A stretch of 64,000 bases of DNA from Viridibacterium sediminicola (GTDB lineage: Bacteria; Pseudomonadota; Gammaproteobacteria; Burkholderiales; Rhodocyclaceae): the NCBI RefSeq assembly GCF_039631295.1, contig NZ_JBDIVE010000004.1, positions 278,179 to 342,178 of the forward strand, read 5' to 3'. Positions 42,371 through 51,900 of this stretch are shown here, in pieces (positions within the stretch are counted from its first letter, which is position 1; each line of letters opens with the position of its first letter). The notes under the pieces were generated by a model. The model was not told where the DNA came from. It was given only the letters and a program-made list of their open reading frames with translations, and did no database searches. Position numbers and translations under genes: made by a program.

Positions 42371-43312
42371 TTATGCAGCCTCCTTTTTCGGAAGCTGGGC
42401 GATCCATTCGCGCGGCGCCATCGGGAAGCCGAGGCGTTCGCGGGATTCGTAATAGCTCTGCGCCACGCTGCGGGCGAGGTCGCGGATGCGGCCGATGTAG
42501 GCGGCGCGCTCGGTTACCGAGATGGCGCCGCGCGCGTCGAGCAGGTTGAAGCTGTGCGCCGCCTTGAGCACTTGCTCGTAGGCGGGCAGGGCGAGCTGTT
42601 CCGTCATCAGGTGCTTGGCCTGCTTCTCGTGCGCGGCAAAGGCGGTGAACAGGAAGTCGGCGTCGCTGTGCTCGAAGTTGTAGGTCGATTGCTCGACTTC
42701 GTTCTGGTGGAACACGTCGCCGTACTTGAGAACGCGTGTACTACCGTTTTCTTCCCAGGTGGTCCACACCAGATCAAAGACGTTCTCGACACCTTGCAGG
42801 TACATTGCCAGACGTTCCAGACCGTAGGTGATCTCGCCGGTGATCGGCTTGCAGTTGATGCCGCCGACTTGCTGGAAGTAGGTGAACTGCGTCACTTCCA
42901 TGCCATTGAGCCAGACTTCCCAACCCAGACCCCAGGCGCCGAGGGTGGGATTCTCCCAATCGTCCTCGACGAAGCGCACGTCGTTCTTCTTGAGGTCGAA
43001 ACCCAGCGCTTCGAGCGAACCGAGGTAAAGCTCAAGAATATTGTCCGGCGCCGGCTTGAGTACCACCTGAAACTGGTAGTAATGCTGCAGACGGTTGGGG
43101 TTCTCGCCGTAGCGGCCATCTTTGGGACGGCGCGAAGGTTGTACGTAGGCGGCGCGCCAGGGCTCCGGGCCGAGTGCGCGCAGGAAGGTGGCGGTGTGGC
43201 TGGTGCCGGCGCCGACTTCCATGTCATAGGGTTGCAACAGGGCGCAGCCCCGGCTGCCCCAATAGCTCTGCAGACGCAGAATGATGTCCTGGAAAGTAGG
43301 TGTGGCGCTCAT
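42371..43312 (-). CDS. glyQ: Glycine--tRNA ligase alpha subunit
   Basis: 313 residues. Starts TFQDIILRLQSYWGSRGCAL and has class II motifs MEVGAGTSHTATFLRALGPE and YVQPSRRPKDGRYGENPNRL, with NGMEVTQFTYFQQVGG near the active site. This subunit holds the aminoacylation site; GlyS binds tRNA. The gene precedes glyS by 3 bp, the standard order. ATG 43312 is chosen over the longer upstream open frame, which is not family-like. Two short palindromes (43321-43337 and 43361-43378) lie in the leader. Confidence 0.97.
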   Translation of the reverse strand: MSATPTFQDIILRLQSYWGSRGCALLQPYDMEVGAGTSHTATFLRALGPEPWRAAYVQPSRRPKDGRYGENPNRLQHYYQFQVVLKPAPDNILELYLGSLEALGFDLKKNDVRFVEDDWENPTLGAWGLGWEVWLNGMEVTQFTYFQQVGGINCKPITGEITYGLERLAMYLQGVENVFDLVWTTWEENGSTRVLKYGDVFHQNEVEQSTYNFEHSDADFLFTAFAAHEKQAKHLMTEQLALPAYEQVLKAAHSFNLLDARGAISVTERAAYIGRIRDLARSVAQSYYESRERLGFPMAPREWIAQLPKKEAA

Positions 43313-43480
43313 GGTCAGACTTTCAGACGTGCTGAAAAAAGCAAAGACGCTGATTTTACAGGCAAGTGCAGGCTTGCCGCAGGTTTTCCCTGGTCTGAAC
43401 CGTGTGGATCGGCCTTGTGCGGCGTTCAGGGTGCAGTCTCCGGCGCTGCGGGTGAGCTCAAGCCCATTCCTCGGGTGGCT

Positions 43481-44428
43481 ATGAGCCTTGTCTTGAGAGT
43501 CCTGCTGCTTGCCTTGTTCTGCGCGCTTGCTGCGGGCTGCGCGCGTGCGGCTGAAACCATGGAGTTCGTCTATCCGCCGCCCGAGTCGGCCACGGATCGG
43601 CGCCATACGTATTACTGGGAATTGCTCGACGCAGCCCTGCGCAGCAATCGCCGGCAGTATGGAGACTACGTGTTGAAGCCCTATCGCAGCGCGATGAGCT
43701 TCGCGCGCGCCGAGGCCGAGCTTGAGCAGGGCGACGGCCGCGTCAACATCGTCGCACGCGCCACCAATCGCGATCTGGAATCGCGCCTGCGGCCGATTCC
43801 CCTGCCGCTCGACAAAGGCTTGCTCGGTTACCGCCTGCTGCTGATCAAGGCGGACAAGCAGGCGGCGCTCGACAAGCTGCGCAGTCTGGACGAGCTCAAG
43901 CAGTTCTCCATCGGCCAGTCGCCCAGCTGGACGGACGCCGGCATTCTCGCCGGCAATGGCTTCAAGCTGGAGCTCTCGCCCAACTATGAAGGCTTGTTCC
44001 AGATGCTCGGCGCCGGGCGCTTTGCGCTGTTTTCACGCGGCATCAATGAAATCGCCGCCGAATGGCAGACGCACAAGGATGCCGTGCCGGGTCTGGCCAT
44101 CGAGCGGCATCTGATGCTGCACTACCCGCTGCCGCGCTATTTCTTTGTGCCACGCACCGCTGCAGGCGAGCGGATGGCGGCGCGCATTGAGGATGGCTTG
44201 CGGCGTCTGGTCGCCAGTGGCGAGTTCGAGCGCCGCTACCGCGCCTACAAGAAGCTGGTGCTGGCCGATGTGTCGCTGTCGGGGCGCCGCGTTTTCGAGC
44301 TGAGCAACCCGCAACTCTCACCCCTGGCGCCGCCGCTGGACGATCACACCTGGTGGGACAGCCTCGCCAGCGAGCTGGGTCGTCCGCATCGTTCAAAACA
44401 AGTTGACTCGCGCGCGAAGCCCGACTAG
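43481..44428 (+). CDS. Periplasmic solute-binding-like protein
   Basis: 315 residues. The N-terminus LVLRVLLLALFCALAAGC ends in a lipobox-like LAAGC (Cys20), followed by ETMEFVYPPPESATDRRHTY. The body resembles a type-2 periplasmic binding fold (LLIKADKQAALDKLRSLDEL, then QFSIGQSPSWTDAGILAGNG and GLFQMLGAGRFALFSRGINE). No transporter genes are adjacent, so it may be an orphan sensor or binding lipoprotein. A much longer open frame continues upstream antisense to glyQ/glyS and is rejected; ATG 43481 begins the lipoprotein signal. Its 3' end contains the promoter for the two tRNA-Lys genes. Confidence 0.75.
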   Translation: MSLVLRVLLLALFCALAAGCARAAETMEFVYPPPESATDRRHTYYWELLDAALRSNRRQYGDYVLKPYRSAMSFARAEAELEQGDGRVNIVARATNRDLESRLRPIPLPLDKGLLGYRLLLIKADKQAALDKLRSLDELKQFSIGQSPSWTDAGILAGNGFKLELSPNYEGLFQMLGAGRFALFSRGINEIAAEWQTHKDAVPGLAIERHLMLHYPLPRYFFVPRTAAGERMAARIEDGLRRLVASGEFERRYRAYKKLVLADVSLSGRRVFELSNPQLSPLAPPLDDHTWWDSLASELGRPHRSKQVDSRAKPD

Positions 44429-44431
44429 AAT
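44403..44431 (+). promoter_or_regulatory. Sigma-70 promoter for the tRNA-Lys genes
   Basis: -35 TTGACT (44403-44408), 17-bp spacer, -10 TAGAAT (44426-44431): a near-consensus pair with ideal spacing. The -35 box and spacer lie inside the last codons of the preceding gene and the -10 box spans its stop. Transcription would begin near 44438 and run into the two tRNA genes and the terminator. Confidence 0.8.
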
Positions 44432-44509
44432 ACTGCCCTTCACCGAGATTTTATTCACGCGATGTTGTGTGTGGATCAACGGGCTTGAATCGCTAGATTC
44501 GAGCAAGAA

Positions 44510-44585
44510 GGGTCGGTAGCTCAGTCGGTAGAGCAGCGGACTTTTAATCCGTTGGTCGCGAGTTCGAGTCTCGCCCGACCCACCA
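44510..44585 (+). tRNA. tRNA-Lys (anticodon TTT)
   Basis: A 76-base cloverleaf with encoded CCA: acceptor GGGTCGG/CCGACCC, D-arm GCTC/GAGC, anticodon loop CTTTTAA (anticodon TTT), T-arm GCGAG/CTCGC with loop TTCGAGT. All stems pair. It reads Lys AAA/AAG codons. It is the first of two tRNA-Lys genes behind a strong promoter. Confidence 0.97.
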
Positions 44586-44656
44586 CGGTTTGGTCTGTGA
44601 TTGACTCGGCAGCGTGCGGTGAAAGTAGTGAAAGCGTCGCAAGACGTGCAGTGCCC

Positions 44657-44732
44657 GGGGGTATAGCTCAGTTGGTAGAGCAGCTGACTCTTAATCAGTA
44701 GGTCGTAGGTTCGAATCCTACTGCCCCCACCA
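44657..44732 (+). tRNA. tRNA-Lys (anticodon CTT)
   Basis: 76 bases with encoded CCA: acceptor GGGGGTA/TGCCCCC, D-arm GCTC/GAGC, anticodon loop CTCTTAA (anticodon CTT), T-arm GTAGG/CCTAC with loop TTCGAAT. It reads AAG. It lies 71 bp after tRNA-Lys(TTT) and shares its transcript. Confidence 0.97.
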
Positions 44733-44757
44733 GAATTCGCGTTCAGACGCACTTTGC

Positions 44758-44788
44758 AAAAGCCCGATTCATTTGAGTCGGGCTTTTT
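44758..44788 (+). terminator. Rho-independent terminator after the tRNA genes
   Basis: A stem of 13 pairs, AAAAGCCCGATTC / GAGTCGGGCTTTT with one G-T pair, closes a 4-base ATTT loop and is followed by a further T run. It sits 26 bp after the second tRNA, so it ends the tRNA transcript. Confidence 0.9.
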
Positions 44789-45303
44789 GCATTTTCGGCG
44801 CCGCATTTCGCTGGCAAGTTTATCTCCGTAGATTCTTGTTTTGTCGCAAGAGAGCGGCTCCCGACGCGGCCCGCTTGCCAATGACTGCCGGTGCGCAAAG
44901 CACCGGCATAAGCCCAAGCAGTTTTATTCCAATCGTATCCCCTAGTGTTCGAACGCGTCTTTCGCGCTGAGGCTATGCGTTTCGGCTGGTCTTTCTTTTT
45001 GCGTGGCGAATTGCGCGGTTTTGGTTCTTTGATTTGTGCTATTTGTCAAGTGCCTAAATGGGTAAAGACAAGTCTTTAGCATAAAATCAATGTAATGAAA
45101 GCTCAAGATTTGAGGGGCAAATGCCGTTTATGGCGTGAGTGCTTCATGGTTGATGACGATAGAGTTTGTTGTGAATCAAAAAATTTGCTTCGGGTTTGCA
45201 TCGGGTTTGCAAAACAGCCATGCAAGCAAGAAAGCCAGCACTTAATTTAAAGCGCAACTGGTATATCTGGTTGGCATGAAAAACCATACGGGTCGGTGAA
45301 GTC
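44789..45303. other. AT-richer intergenic region upstream of the secretion locus
   Basis: 515 bp without a supported gene. It contains a perfect hairpin TGCCGGTGC-GCAAA-GCACCGGCA (44886-44908) with no T-tract, and two adjacent copies of TCGGGTTTGCA near 45186-45207. From 44,990 it is notably lower in GC than the flanks and probably holds the promoter of the TolC-type gene. No convincing -35/-10 pair could be fixed. Confidence 0.55.
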
Positions 45304-46860
45304 ATGAACAGAAAAAGTGATGGGAAGCGTTTTACTGGCGCTTTTGTGCTTGGCGCTGGCGTATTGGGGCTTGTGCTTCTTTCCGGGTGTGCTTCGCTCA
45401 AGCCGGAGACCTTACAGCCTGCTGAAATCAGCAAGATAGTCGAGGCTGACCGAGCAGCCTTGAAGAAGAATGTTCCGCCGCTGGGTGCGGTCCTGTCGCT
45501 GGAAGAGGCTATCGCTCGGGCGATCAAGTTCAATGCCGAGCGGCGTTACCGGATCATGGAAGAGGCGCTGGCGCAGGGCAATCTGGATGTCGGCAGCTAT
45601 GATCTGCTGCCCAAGCTGGTCGCCTCGGCAGGCTATCGCGAGCGGGACAATGACCAGATCAGCCGCAGCAAGGATTCGGTGACTGGCGCGCCTTCGTTGG
45701 CAAATCCCTTCATTTCCAGCAGTCGTTCGGCAATGACCAGTGATCTGAGTCTGTCGTGGAGCCTGCTCGATTTCGGCCAGAGTTATTACGCCGCCAAGCA
45801 GAATGCTGACCGTGTGCTGATTGCGCAGGAACGCAAGCGCAAAGCCCTGCAGCTGCTGGTGCAGGATGTGCGCACGGCTTACTGGCGTGTGGTGGCGGCG
45901 CAGTCGCTCAGTGAGGTGGTGACGCAGGGGATTCGCGATGCCGAATCTGCACTGCAGGACGCGCGCCAGATCGAACGAGAGGGGCTGCGCAACCCGCTGG
46001 AGCCGCTGCGCTTCCAGCGTCAGGTGCTGGAAAACATCCGCCTGCTGGAAACCGTGCAGCAAGAGCTGTCGACGGCCAAGGCCGAGCTCGCCAGCCTGAT
46101 CAACGTTCCGCTGTCGTCGAGCATCAAGGTGCAGGCGCCTGCTGCGGAACTACAGAAGGCCTGGCTTCAGCAGCCCATCGGGAATCTGGAAGAGCACGCA
46201 CTGATCCGCAATGCAGACCTGCGCGAGGGCATGTACAACAGCCGTATCGCAAGTCTGGAAACGCGTCGTGCCTTGCTGAAGCTGTTTCCCGGCCTGTCGT
46301 TCAGTTACGCGATGAAGCAGAGCGATGATAGCTACCTGATCAACCAGAGCTGGAACGAAGCGGGGCTGCAGATCTCGTTTAATCTGTTCAACCTGCTCAG
46401 CGCGCCGGCTCAGATGCGCCTGAGCGAAGCGGGCGTTGCGCTGGCTGACCAAAAACGGTTGGTGACGCAGATGGCCGTACTCAGCCAGCTGCATATCGCG
46501 CGTCTGCAATACGCCAATGCCATTCAGCAGTTCGAGCGTGCGGATGAAATCGCCAAGATCGAATCGCGCATGACCGAGCACTCCAAGAATCAGGCCGAGG
46601 CCGAAAAGCAAAGCAAGCTCGATCGCGTATCGCAAAGCACCTCCTACGTGCTGGCCCAGCTGCGCCGTTATCAGGCCTTGTCCAATGCGCAGTCCGCTGC
46701 CTCCAAGTTGCAGGCAAGTCTGGGCTTGGAGCCGGTCGTCGAGGCGCCTGCCGACAGTTCGCTGGGCGATTTGACGACCGCCGTCACCAAGGCCCTGGCC
46801 GCCTGGCAGCTGGGTGAATTGCCTGATGCCAAACAGGCGGCTACCGCCACAGCCCGGTGA
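45304..46860 (+). CDS. TolC-family outer-membrane efflux/secretion lipoprotein
   Basis: 518 residues. The signal (GAFVLGAGVLGLVLLSGC) ends in a lipobox with Cys29. The rest is the TolC/OprM fold: two related halves of long helices, each preceded by beta-strand segments (DVGSYDLLPKLVASAGYRER and LLKLFPGLSFSYAMKQSDDS). It would form a trimeric outer-membrane channel. It begins the co-directional set that continues with a periplasmic adaptor, a TIGR03032-type protein and the giant surface protein, which suggests a dedicated exporter. A weak GGTGA precedes the ATG. Confidence 0.9.
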   Translation: MNRKSDGKRFTGAFVLGAGVLGLVLLSGCASLKPETLQPAEISKIVEADRAALKKNVPPLGAVLSLEEAIARAIKFNAERRYRIMEEALAQGNLDVGSYDLLPKLVASAGYRERDNDQISRSKDSVTGAPSLANPFISSSRSAMTSDLSLSWSLLDFGQSYYAAKQNADRVLIAQERKRKALQLLVQDVRTAYWRVVAAQSLSEVVTQGIRDAESALQDARQIEREGLRNPLEPLRFQRQVLENIRLLETVQQELSTAKAELASLINVPLSSSIKVQAPAAELQKAWLQQPIGNLEEHALIRNADLREGMYNSRIASLETRRALLKLFPGLSFSYAMKQSDDSYLINQSWNEAGLQISFNLFNLLSAPAQMRLSEAGVALADQKRLVTQMAVLSQLHIARLQYANAIQQFERADEIAKIESRMTEHSKNQAEAEKQSKLDRVSQSTSYVLAQLRRYQALSNAQSAASKLQASLGLEPVVEAPADSSLGDLTTAVTKALAAWQLGELPDAKQAATATAR

Positions 46861-46867
46861 GCGACCC

Positions 46868-47656
46868 ATGCGCTTGAATCTGTTTGTCGTGTGCATCGCG
46901 ATGGCTGCAGGGGCGGCCAGTGCACAAACATCGCTGCCCAAGACCCCACCTGCTCCGGCCGCGACCGCCAGTGCGCTGGAGACGCGGGAAATCCGTGCCC
47001 AGTTGGCGCCGCGTCGTTTCACCACCTTGGCGGCGGAAATCGGCGCCAAGATCAATCGTTTGCCCGTTCCCGAGGGCGGCGCATTCAAGGCCGGGCAAGT
47101 GCTGATCCAGTTCGATTGCTCCTTGCAGCAGGCCCAGCTCAGCAAAGCCAAGGCCGCTTTGGCCGGTGCAGATAAAACCTGGCAGGCCAACAAGCGCTTG
47201 GCGGATCTCAATTCGATTGGCAAGGTTGAGCTGGATATCTCGGAAGCTGAAGTGCTCAAGGCGCAGGCGGAAGTCGCGGCGAATAACGCCGTGCTCGGCA
47301 AGTGCAGCGTCGCCGCACCCTTTGGCGGTCGTATCGCAGAGCAGAAGGTGCGAGAGCAGCAATACGTGCAGCCCGGTCAGGCCCTGCTTGAAATCATCGA
47401 TGACAGCGCGTTGGAACTGGAATTCATCGTGCCCAGCAAGTGGCTGGCCTGGCTCAAAGTGGGTAGCGGCTTCCAGGTGAAGATCGACGAAACCGGCAAG
47501 ACCTATCCAGCCAAGGTGCAGCGTATTGCGGCGCGTGTTGATCCGGTCAGCCAGTCGGTCAAACTGAATGCAATGATCGACGGCAGATTTCCTGAGTTGA
47601 TCTCAGGTATGAGTGGTCAGGTGCTGATGGTGCCGGCCGAGCGGGCAAGCAAATAA
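46868..47656 (+). CDS. Periplasmic adaptor (membrane-fusion) protein, RND/HlyD type
   Basis: 262 residues. It starts with a cleavable-looking signal peptide (RLNLFVVCIAMAAGAASAQ), not the uncleaved anchor of HlyD/LapC. A split lipoyl domain (LPVPEGGAFKAGQVLIQFDC ... VAAPFGGRIAEQKVREQQYV) flanks an alpha-hairpin (KAALAGADKTWQANKRLADL), followed by a beta-barrel (VGSGFQVKIDETGKTYPAKV). It lies 7 bp after the TolC gene. The usual C-terminal membrane-proximal domain is short. Just past the TAA the sequence still looks coding in shifted frames up to 47761, so the C-terminus may have been truncated by small indels. Confidence 0.85.
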   Translation: MRLNLFVVCIAMAAGAASAQTSLPKTPPAPAATASALETREIRAQLAPRRFTTLAAEIGAKINRLPVPEGGAFKAGQVLIQFDCSLQQAQLSKAKAALAGADKTWQANKRLADLNSIGKVELDISEAEVLKAQAEVAANNAVLGKCSVAAPFGGRIAEQKVREQQYVQPGQALLEIIDDSALELEFIVPSKWLAWLKVGSGFQVKIDETGKTYPAKVQRIAARVDPVSQSVKLNAMIDGRFPELISGMSGQVLMVPAERASK

Positions 47657-47761
47657 GGCTTTGCCGCAGGCGTCTGAACCCATGATCCATTACAGCAAAA
47701 AAGCTTGAGCGCCGAAGCTGTGGCACAGCTGATCGCCACGGCCAAACAGAAAATGGAGTAA
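47657..47761 (+). pseudogene. Possible coding remnant downstream of the adaptor gene
   Basis: In the +1 frame the bases 47652-47704 read NKALPQASEPMIHYSKKA, then TGA. In the original frame 47705-47761 reads LSAEAVAQLIATAKQKME, then TAA. Both stretches have host-like codons. One extra A near 47651 and one missing A in the A-run at 47697-47702 would join them into a single C-terminal tail or a small gene. This is an inference; it could be chance or a sequencing error. Confidence 0.35.
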
Positions 47762-47766
47762 CCGCA

Positions 47767-48948
47767 ATGACAGATGTTGGCCTCAAGTCCATCAAGGCCC
47801 AAGAAGAGAAAACCGCCGCGCGCCCGCAACTGCTGCCGTCTCCCGGTTTGGGTGAATGGCTGAAGGCACAAGGCGGCTCTTTGGTGTTCAGCACCTACCA
47901 AAGTGCGCGGGTGTTTTTCCTGTCGGCTGACGACCAGGGCAAGACCGTGGCGCAAGAGCGCATCGTCGGCTCGGCCATGGGCCTGGCGGTTGACCACGAC
48001 AAGCTGTGGATCAGCAATCAACAACAGGCCTGGCGCTTTTCAAACATTGGGCCGCGCAAAATCAATACCGGCACAGAAGAGGCGCCTGCCATCACCGAGT
48101 TTGATGCGGTGTTCATGCCGCGCTGGGGCATTTTCCTCGGCCCCTGCGACACCCATGATCTGCTCTCGCAAACCCAGCACGCTGGGCGCAATTACGAGCT
48201 CTTGTTCGTTAATACCAACTTCAACTGCGTGGCCAGCATCGATGGCCACTACAACTTCGTACCGGTCTGGAAGCCGCCCTTCATCAGCAGCATTGGTCTC
48301 GGTGACCGCTGCCACCTCAATGGCATGGGCGCCAAGGATGGCCAGTTGGCGTATGTGACGGCCTGCGCCCGCACCGACGAACCCGGCGCCTGGAGAGACT
48401 CTAAAAATGGCGGCGGCGTGCTCATCGACGTGCAGGCCAATGAAATCATCGCCGAGGGTTTTGCCATGCCGCATTCGCCGCGCTGGCACGATGGCAAGGT
48501 GTGGATGCTCAATTCCGGCAATGGCGATTTCGGCTATGTGGACCCGGCGACTGGCAAGTTTGAGCCCATCCTGCTATGCCCCGGCTTTGCCCGTGGCCTC
48601 TCCATCATTGGCAATGACGCGGTGATCGCACTCTCGCGCCTGCGCCCGAATACCTTTGCCTCGGGTTTGCCGATCAAGGAACGCCTGGAATCGCAACACA
48701 TCGAGCAGCGCTGCGGCCTGCTGGTGGTCGATCTGAGCACCGGCAAGATCAAGCACTGGCTGACCATCGAAGGCATTACCGAGCTCTATGACGTGGCCTT
48801 TCTGCCTGAAATCAAGCGTCCCTATACACCGGGTTTCAGTGAGCCTGACAAGCACCGCGTGCTGCTCAATATTCCAAACACTGCGGAATTCCCGCTTGAA
48901 TTGAAACTCCCCCAAGCCACACCCGCCGCTGAGGCAGGAGCGCAATGA
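47767..48948 (+). CDS. TIGR03032-type conserved protein
   Basis: 393 residues, no signal peptide. Conserved blocks match the TIGR03032 family (LVFSTYQSARVFFLSADDQG, MGLAVDHDKLWISNQQQAWR, PRWHDGKVWMLNSGNGDFGY, DVAFLPEIKRPYTPGFS). Repeated W/Y-G-D strands suggest a beta-propeller. GGAG at 47755-47758 is 8 bases before the ATG. The gene ends in a TGATG overlap with the giant gene, so the two are translationally coupled. A cytoplasmic chaperone or modification role for the giant protein is possible but unproven. Confidence 0.8.
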   Translation: MTDVGLKSIKAQEEKTAARPQLLPSPGLGEWLKAQGGSLVFSTYQSARVFFLSADDQGKTVAQERIVGSAMGLAVDHDKLWISNQQQAWRFSNIGPRKINTGTEEAPAITEFDAVFMPRWGIFLGPCDTHDLLSQTQHAGRNYELLFVNTNFNCVASIDGHYNFVPVWKPPFISSIGLGDRCHLNGMGAKDGQLAYVTACARTDEPGAWRDSKNGGGVLIDVQANEIIAEGFAMPHSPRWHDGKVWMLNSGNGDFGYVDPATGKFEPILLCPGFARGLSIIGNDAVIALSRLRPNTFASGLPIKERLESQHIEQRCGLLVVDLSTGKIKHWLTIEGITELYDVAFLPEIKRPYTPGFSEPDKHRVLLNIPNTAEFPLELKLPQATPAAEAGAQ

Positions 48949-51900
48949 TGAACCACATCTACCGTACCGTCTGGAACGAAATCACCCGCACCTATGTGGC
49001 AGCGGCCGAGTGCGTCAAAGGGCGTGGCAAGTCTTCAAAGTCGAGCAAGCGTGCCGAGCGCAGCGAGCAGGCGCTCCTGATGTCCGGGCTGGAGAGCACA
49101 CTCGCGCCCGCGCGCCCAGCGCGTAGCGCCTTGCGCTCGCTGATGATGCCTTTGGCGCTGGAACAGCGCTTCATGTTTGACGGTGCTGCGGTGGCTGACG
49201 CGGTGGACCACGCCGATGCCGCCGACGCAGCCGCTGCCGCACAGGCCAGTGGCAGCGCGGCTGCGGCCTCTGATGCGGCCAAGACCACCAGCACCGAGAA
49301 GCAGTCCGTGGATGCCCCATTCGCTGTGTTGTCGACGACGGCCACGACTGATGTACACGAAATCGTGGTGGTCGACGGCACGGTGGTCGATTACCAGACG
49401 CTCATCGCCGGCATCGACCCCAGCATACCCATCATCATCCTGCGGCCGGATTCGTCCGGCATGGGCGAGATTGAAATGCTGGCCCAGGTGCTGTCGCGTT
49501 ACCAGAACCTGGACGCGATACACCTCGTCACCGAAGGCCGCACCGGCGCCATTTTGTTGGGCCAGCAAGCCCTGTGGTCGGGTGATCTTGAAGCGGCCTC
49601 ACCTTATCTGCAGGCGATCGGCGACGCGCTGAAACCCGGCGGCGATTTGATGCTGTATGGCTGCTCGGTGGCGGGTAATGCCGACGGTCAGAAATTCATC
49701 GATGACCTGGCCAAAGCCATCGGTAACGATGTCGACGTTGCTGCCTCAGACGACCGCACCGGCCCCACGGCCTTGGGTGGCGACTGGGATCTGGAATACC
49801 ACACGGGCGATATTGAAACCGTGCTCCCCTTTACCTTGCAGGGCATGCAGGACATCAGCCATTGTTTGGGTTGTACGCTGAGCAATACCGTTGTTACCTT
49901 CGACAGAATGACGGGATCTGGTACCGGCCTCTTGATCCTTGACAAAAACGGGAACTCTACGGTTTATCACGATGGGGCGTACATGAAGGTGACATCCGCA
50001 CCCTCAGGATACTCCTCGTGGGTGGGCAAGTACATGTGGGCGTCGTACGAGAACGGCTACACAAGCAACCCGCCAACCACGCTTGCGGCTTTCAACGCGA
50101 TGTTTCCGGACCTTTGTGGTGCCTCAGGCCCTACATTGTCCAGCGCAACGTACGACGCCAGCACCAATGTGCTGACCGTCACCGCCAGCGGCATGACCAC
50201 GGGTGACAGCATCGATGAAACCAAGCTGACCATCACCGGCGAGGGCGGCAATACCTATACCCTGACGGAAACCACCAACGTCACGGCAAGCAGCGCGACC
50301 AGCTTCTCGATCACGCTGAACGCCACCGACCAGATCAATATTGAAGGCCTGCTGAACAAGGCCGGCACCGCCTCGGCAAGCAGCGCCACCACCTTCAATC
50401 TGGCAGGGGCGGCCAGCTGGGATACCTCGCGCACCACGGACGCAGATACCACGGGTAATACGATCACCGTTTCCAACGTTCAAACGCCCACCATCACCTC
50501 GTCAACGTATAACGCCAGCACCGGTGTGTTGACGGTGACCGGCACCAACTTCGTCAAGCAGCCAGGTAGCGCCAACGACATCGATGTCACCAAGCTCAGC
50601 GTCGAGGGGCTGGGCGGTACCTACTGGCTGACCAGTAATACCAACAAGGTTGAAATCACCTCATCGACATCCTTCTCCGTAACGCTAGGCAGTACGGATA
50701 AGGCTGCAGTGAATGCCAGGTTGAACGCCAACGGCACGAATTCGTCCGCTGGTTCGCCCTATAATTTGGCCGCACTGGACGACTGGAATGGACCGGTCAC
50801 CGGTAGCAACACGGCTGATCTGAGCAATGCGATCACGGCCAGCGGTGTGGCGCCGACGATCAGCAATGTGACCTCCAGCGCATCGAACGCCACCTACAAA
50901 GTGGGCGATGTCATCACGGTGCAAGTGGCGTTTTCCGAAGCGGTGACGGTGACGGGCACGCCGCAACTGACTCTGGAGACCGGCACGACCGACCGCGTGC
51001 TGAACTACGCCAGCGGCAGTGGCAGCAGCACGCTGAGTTTCACTTACACGGTGCAGGCGGGAGACACCTCCAGCGACCTGGACTACGCCAGCACTGCGGC
51101 CCTTGCGCTGAACAGCGGCAGCATCGTGGCGACTTCGGGCGGCACGGCCGCCACGCTGACCCTCGCTACGCCGGGTGCTGCAACCTCGCTGGGTGCCAAC
51201 AAGGCCATCGTCATCGACGGCATCGCCCCGGCCACCACCTCGGTCAGTGTGCCCGCCAATAGCACCTATGGCGCCAGCGCCGATCTGGACTTCACGGTCA
51301 ATTTCGGCGAGACCGTGACCGTGAACACCACGGGCGGCACACCGCGCATCGCGCTGACCGTGGGCAGTACCACGCGCTACGCCACTTATGTGTCGGGCAG
51401 CGGCTCGACGGCGCTGTTGTTCCGTTACACCACGCAAACCGGTGACAACGACAGCGACGGCGTTACCCTGGCCAGCAGCCTGGACGTGAACGGCGGCACG
51501 ATCAAAGATACTGCCGGCAATGACGCCACGCTCACGCTGAATTCGGTGGCCAGCACGACGGGCGTTCGTGTCGCGACCAATCAGACACCGGTGCTGAGCA
51601 CACCAACGACGGCGACCTATACCGACACCAGCGAAGCGGATAGCTTCTCCAACACCACCGGCACGCTCTCGGCCGTGGATGGCGACAATGACACCATCAC
51701 CTACGGCATTTCTGGCGGTACGGTCAACGCAGGTGTCAGCACCAAGGCTGGCACCTATGGCACTTTGAGTGTCAATACAACGACGGGCGCCTATACCTAT
51801 ACGCCCAGCACCAGCGCTATTGAAGGGCGCACGGCCAATACCAGTGAAACCTTCACCGTAACCGCGGCGGATGCATCTTCTACGGGGACAGCTACCTTCA

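Noticed and set aside
41774..43480. Long plus-strand open frame upstream of the solute-binding-like gene
   Set aside because: It is antisense to glyS and glyQ, which are unambiguous. High GC leaves few stops in the opposite strand; only the part from ATG 43481 is protein-like.
43313..43480. T-box or riboswitch before glyQ
   Set aside because: Two short palindromes exist, but no T-box elements are visible and proteobacterial glyQS is not normally under T-box control.
44886..44908. Perfect 9-bp hairpin as a second terminator
   Set aside because: No T-tract follows, and a complete terminator already lies 100 bp upstream after the tRNA genes. Kept only as a note in the intergenic entry.
48948..49400. 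LapA-type N-terminal retention module
   Set aside because: The N-terminus has an Arg-rich leader, an LEPR-like motif and DUF4347, but no dialanine retention module as in LapA, and no LapD/LapG genes are nearby.
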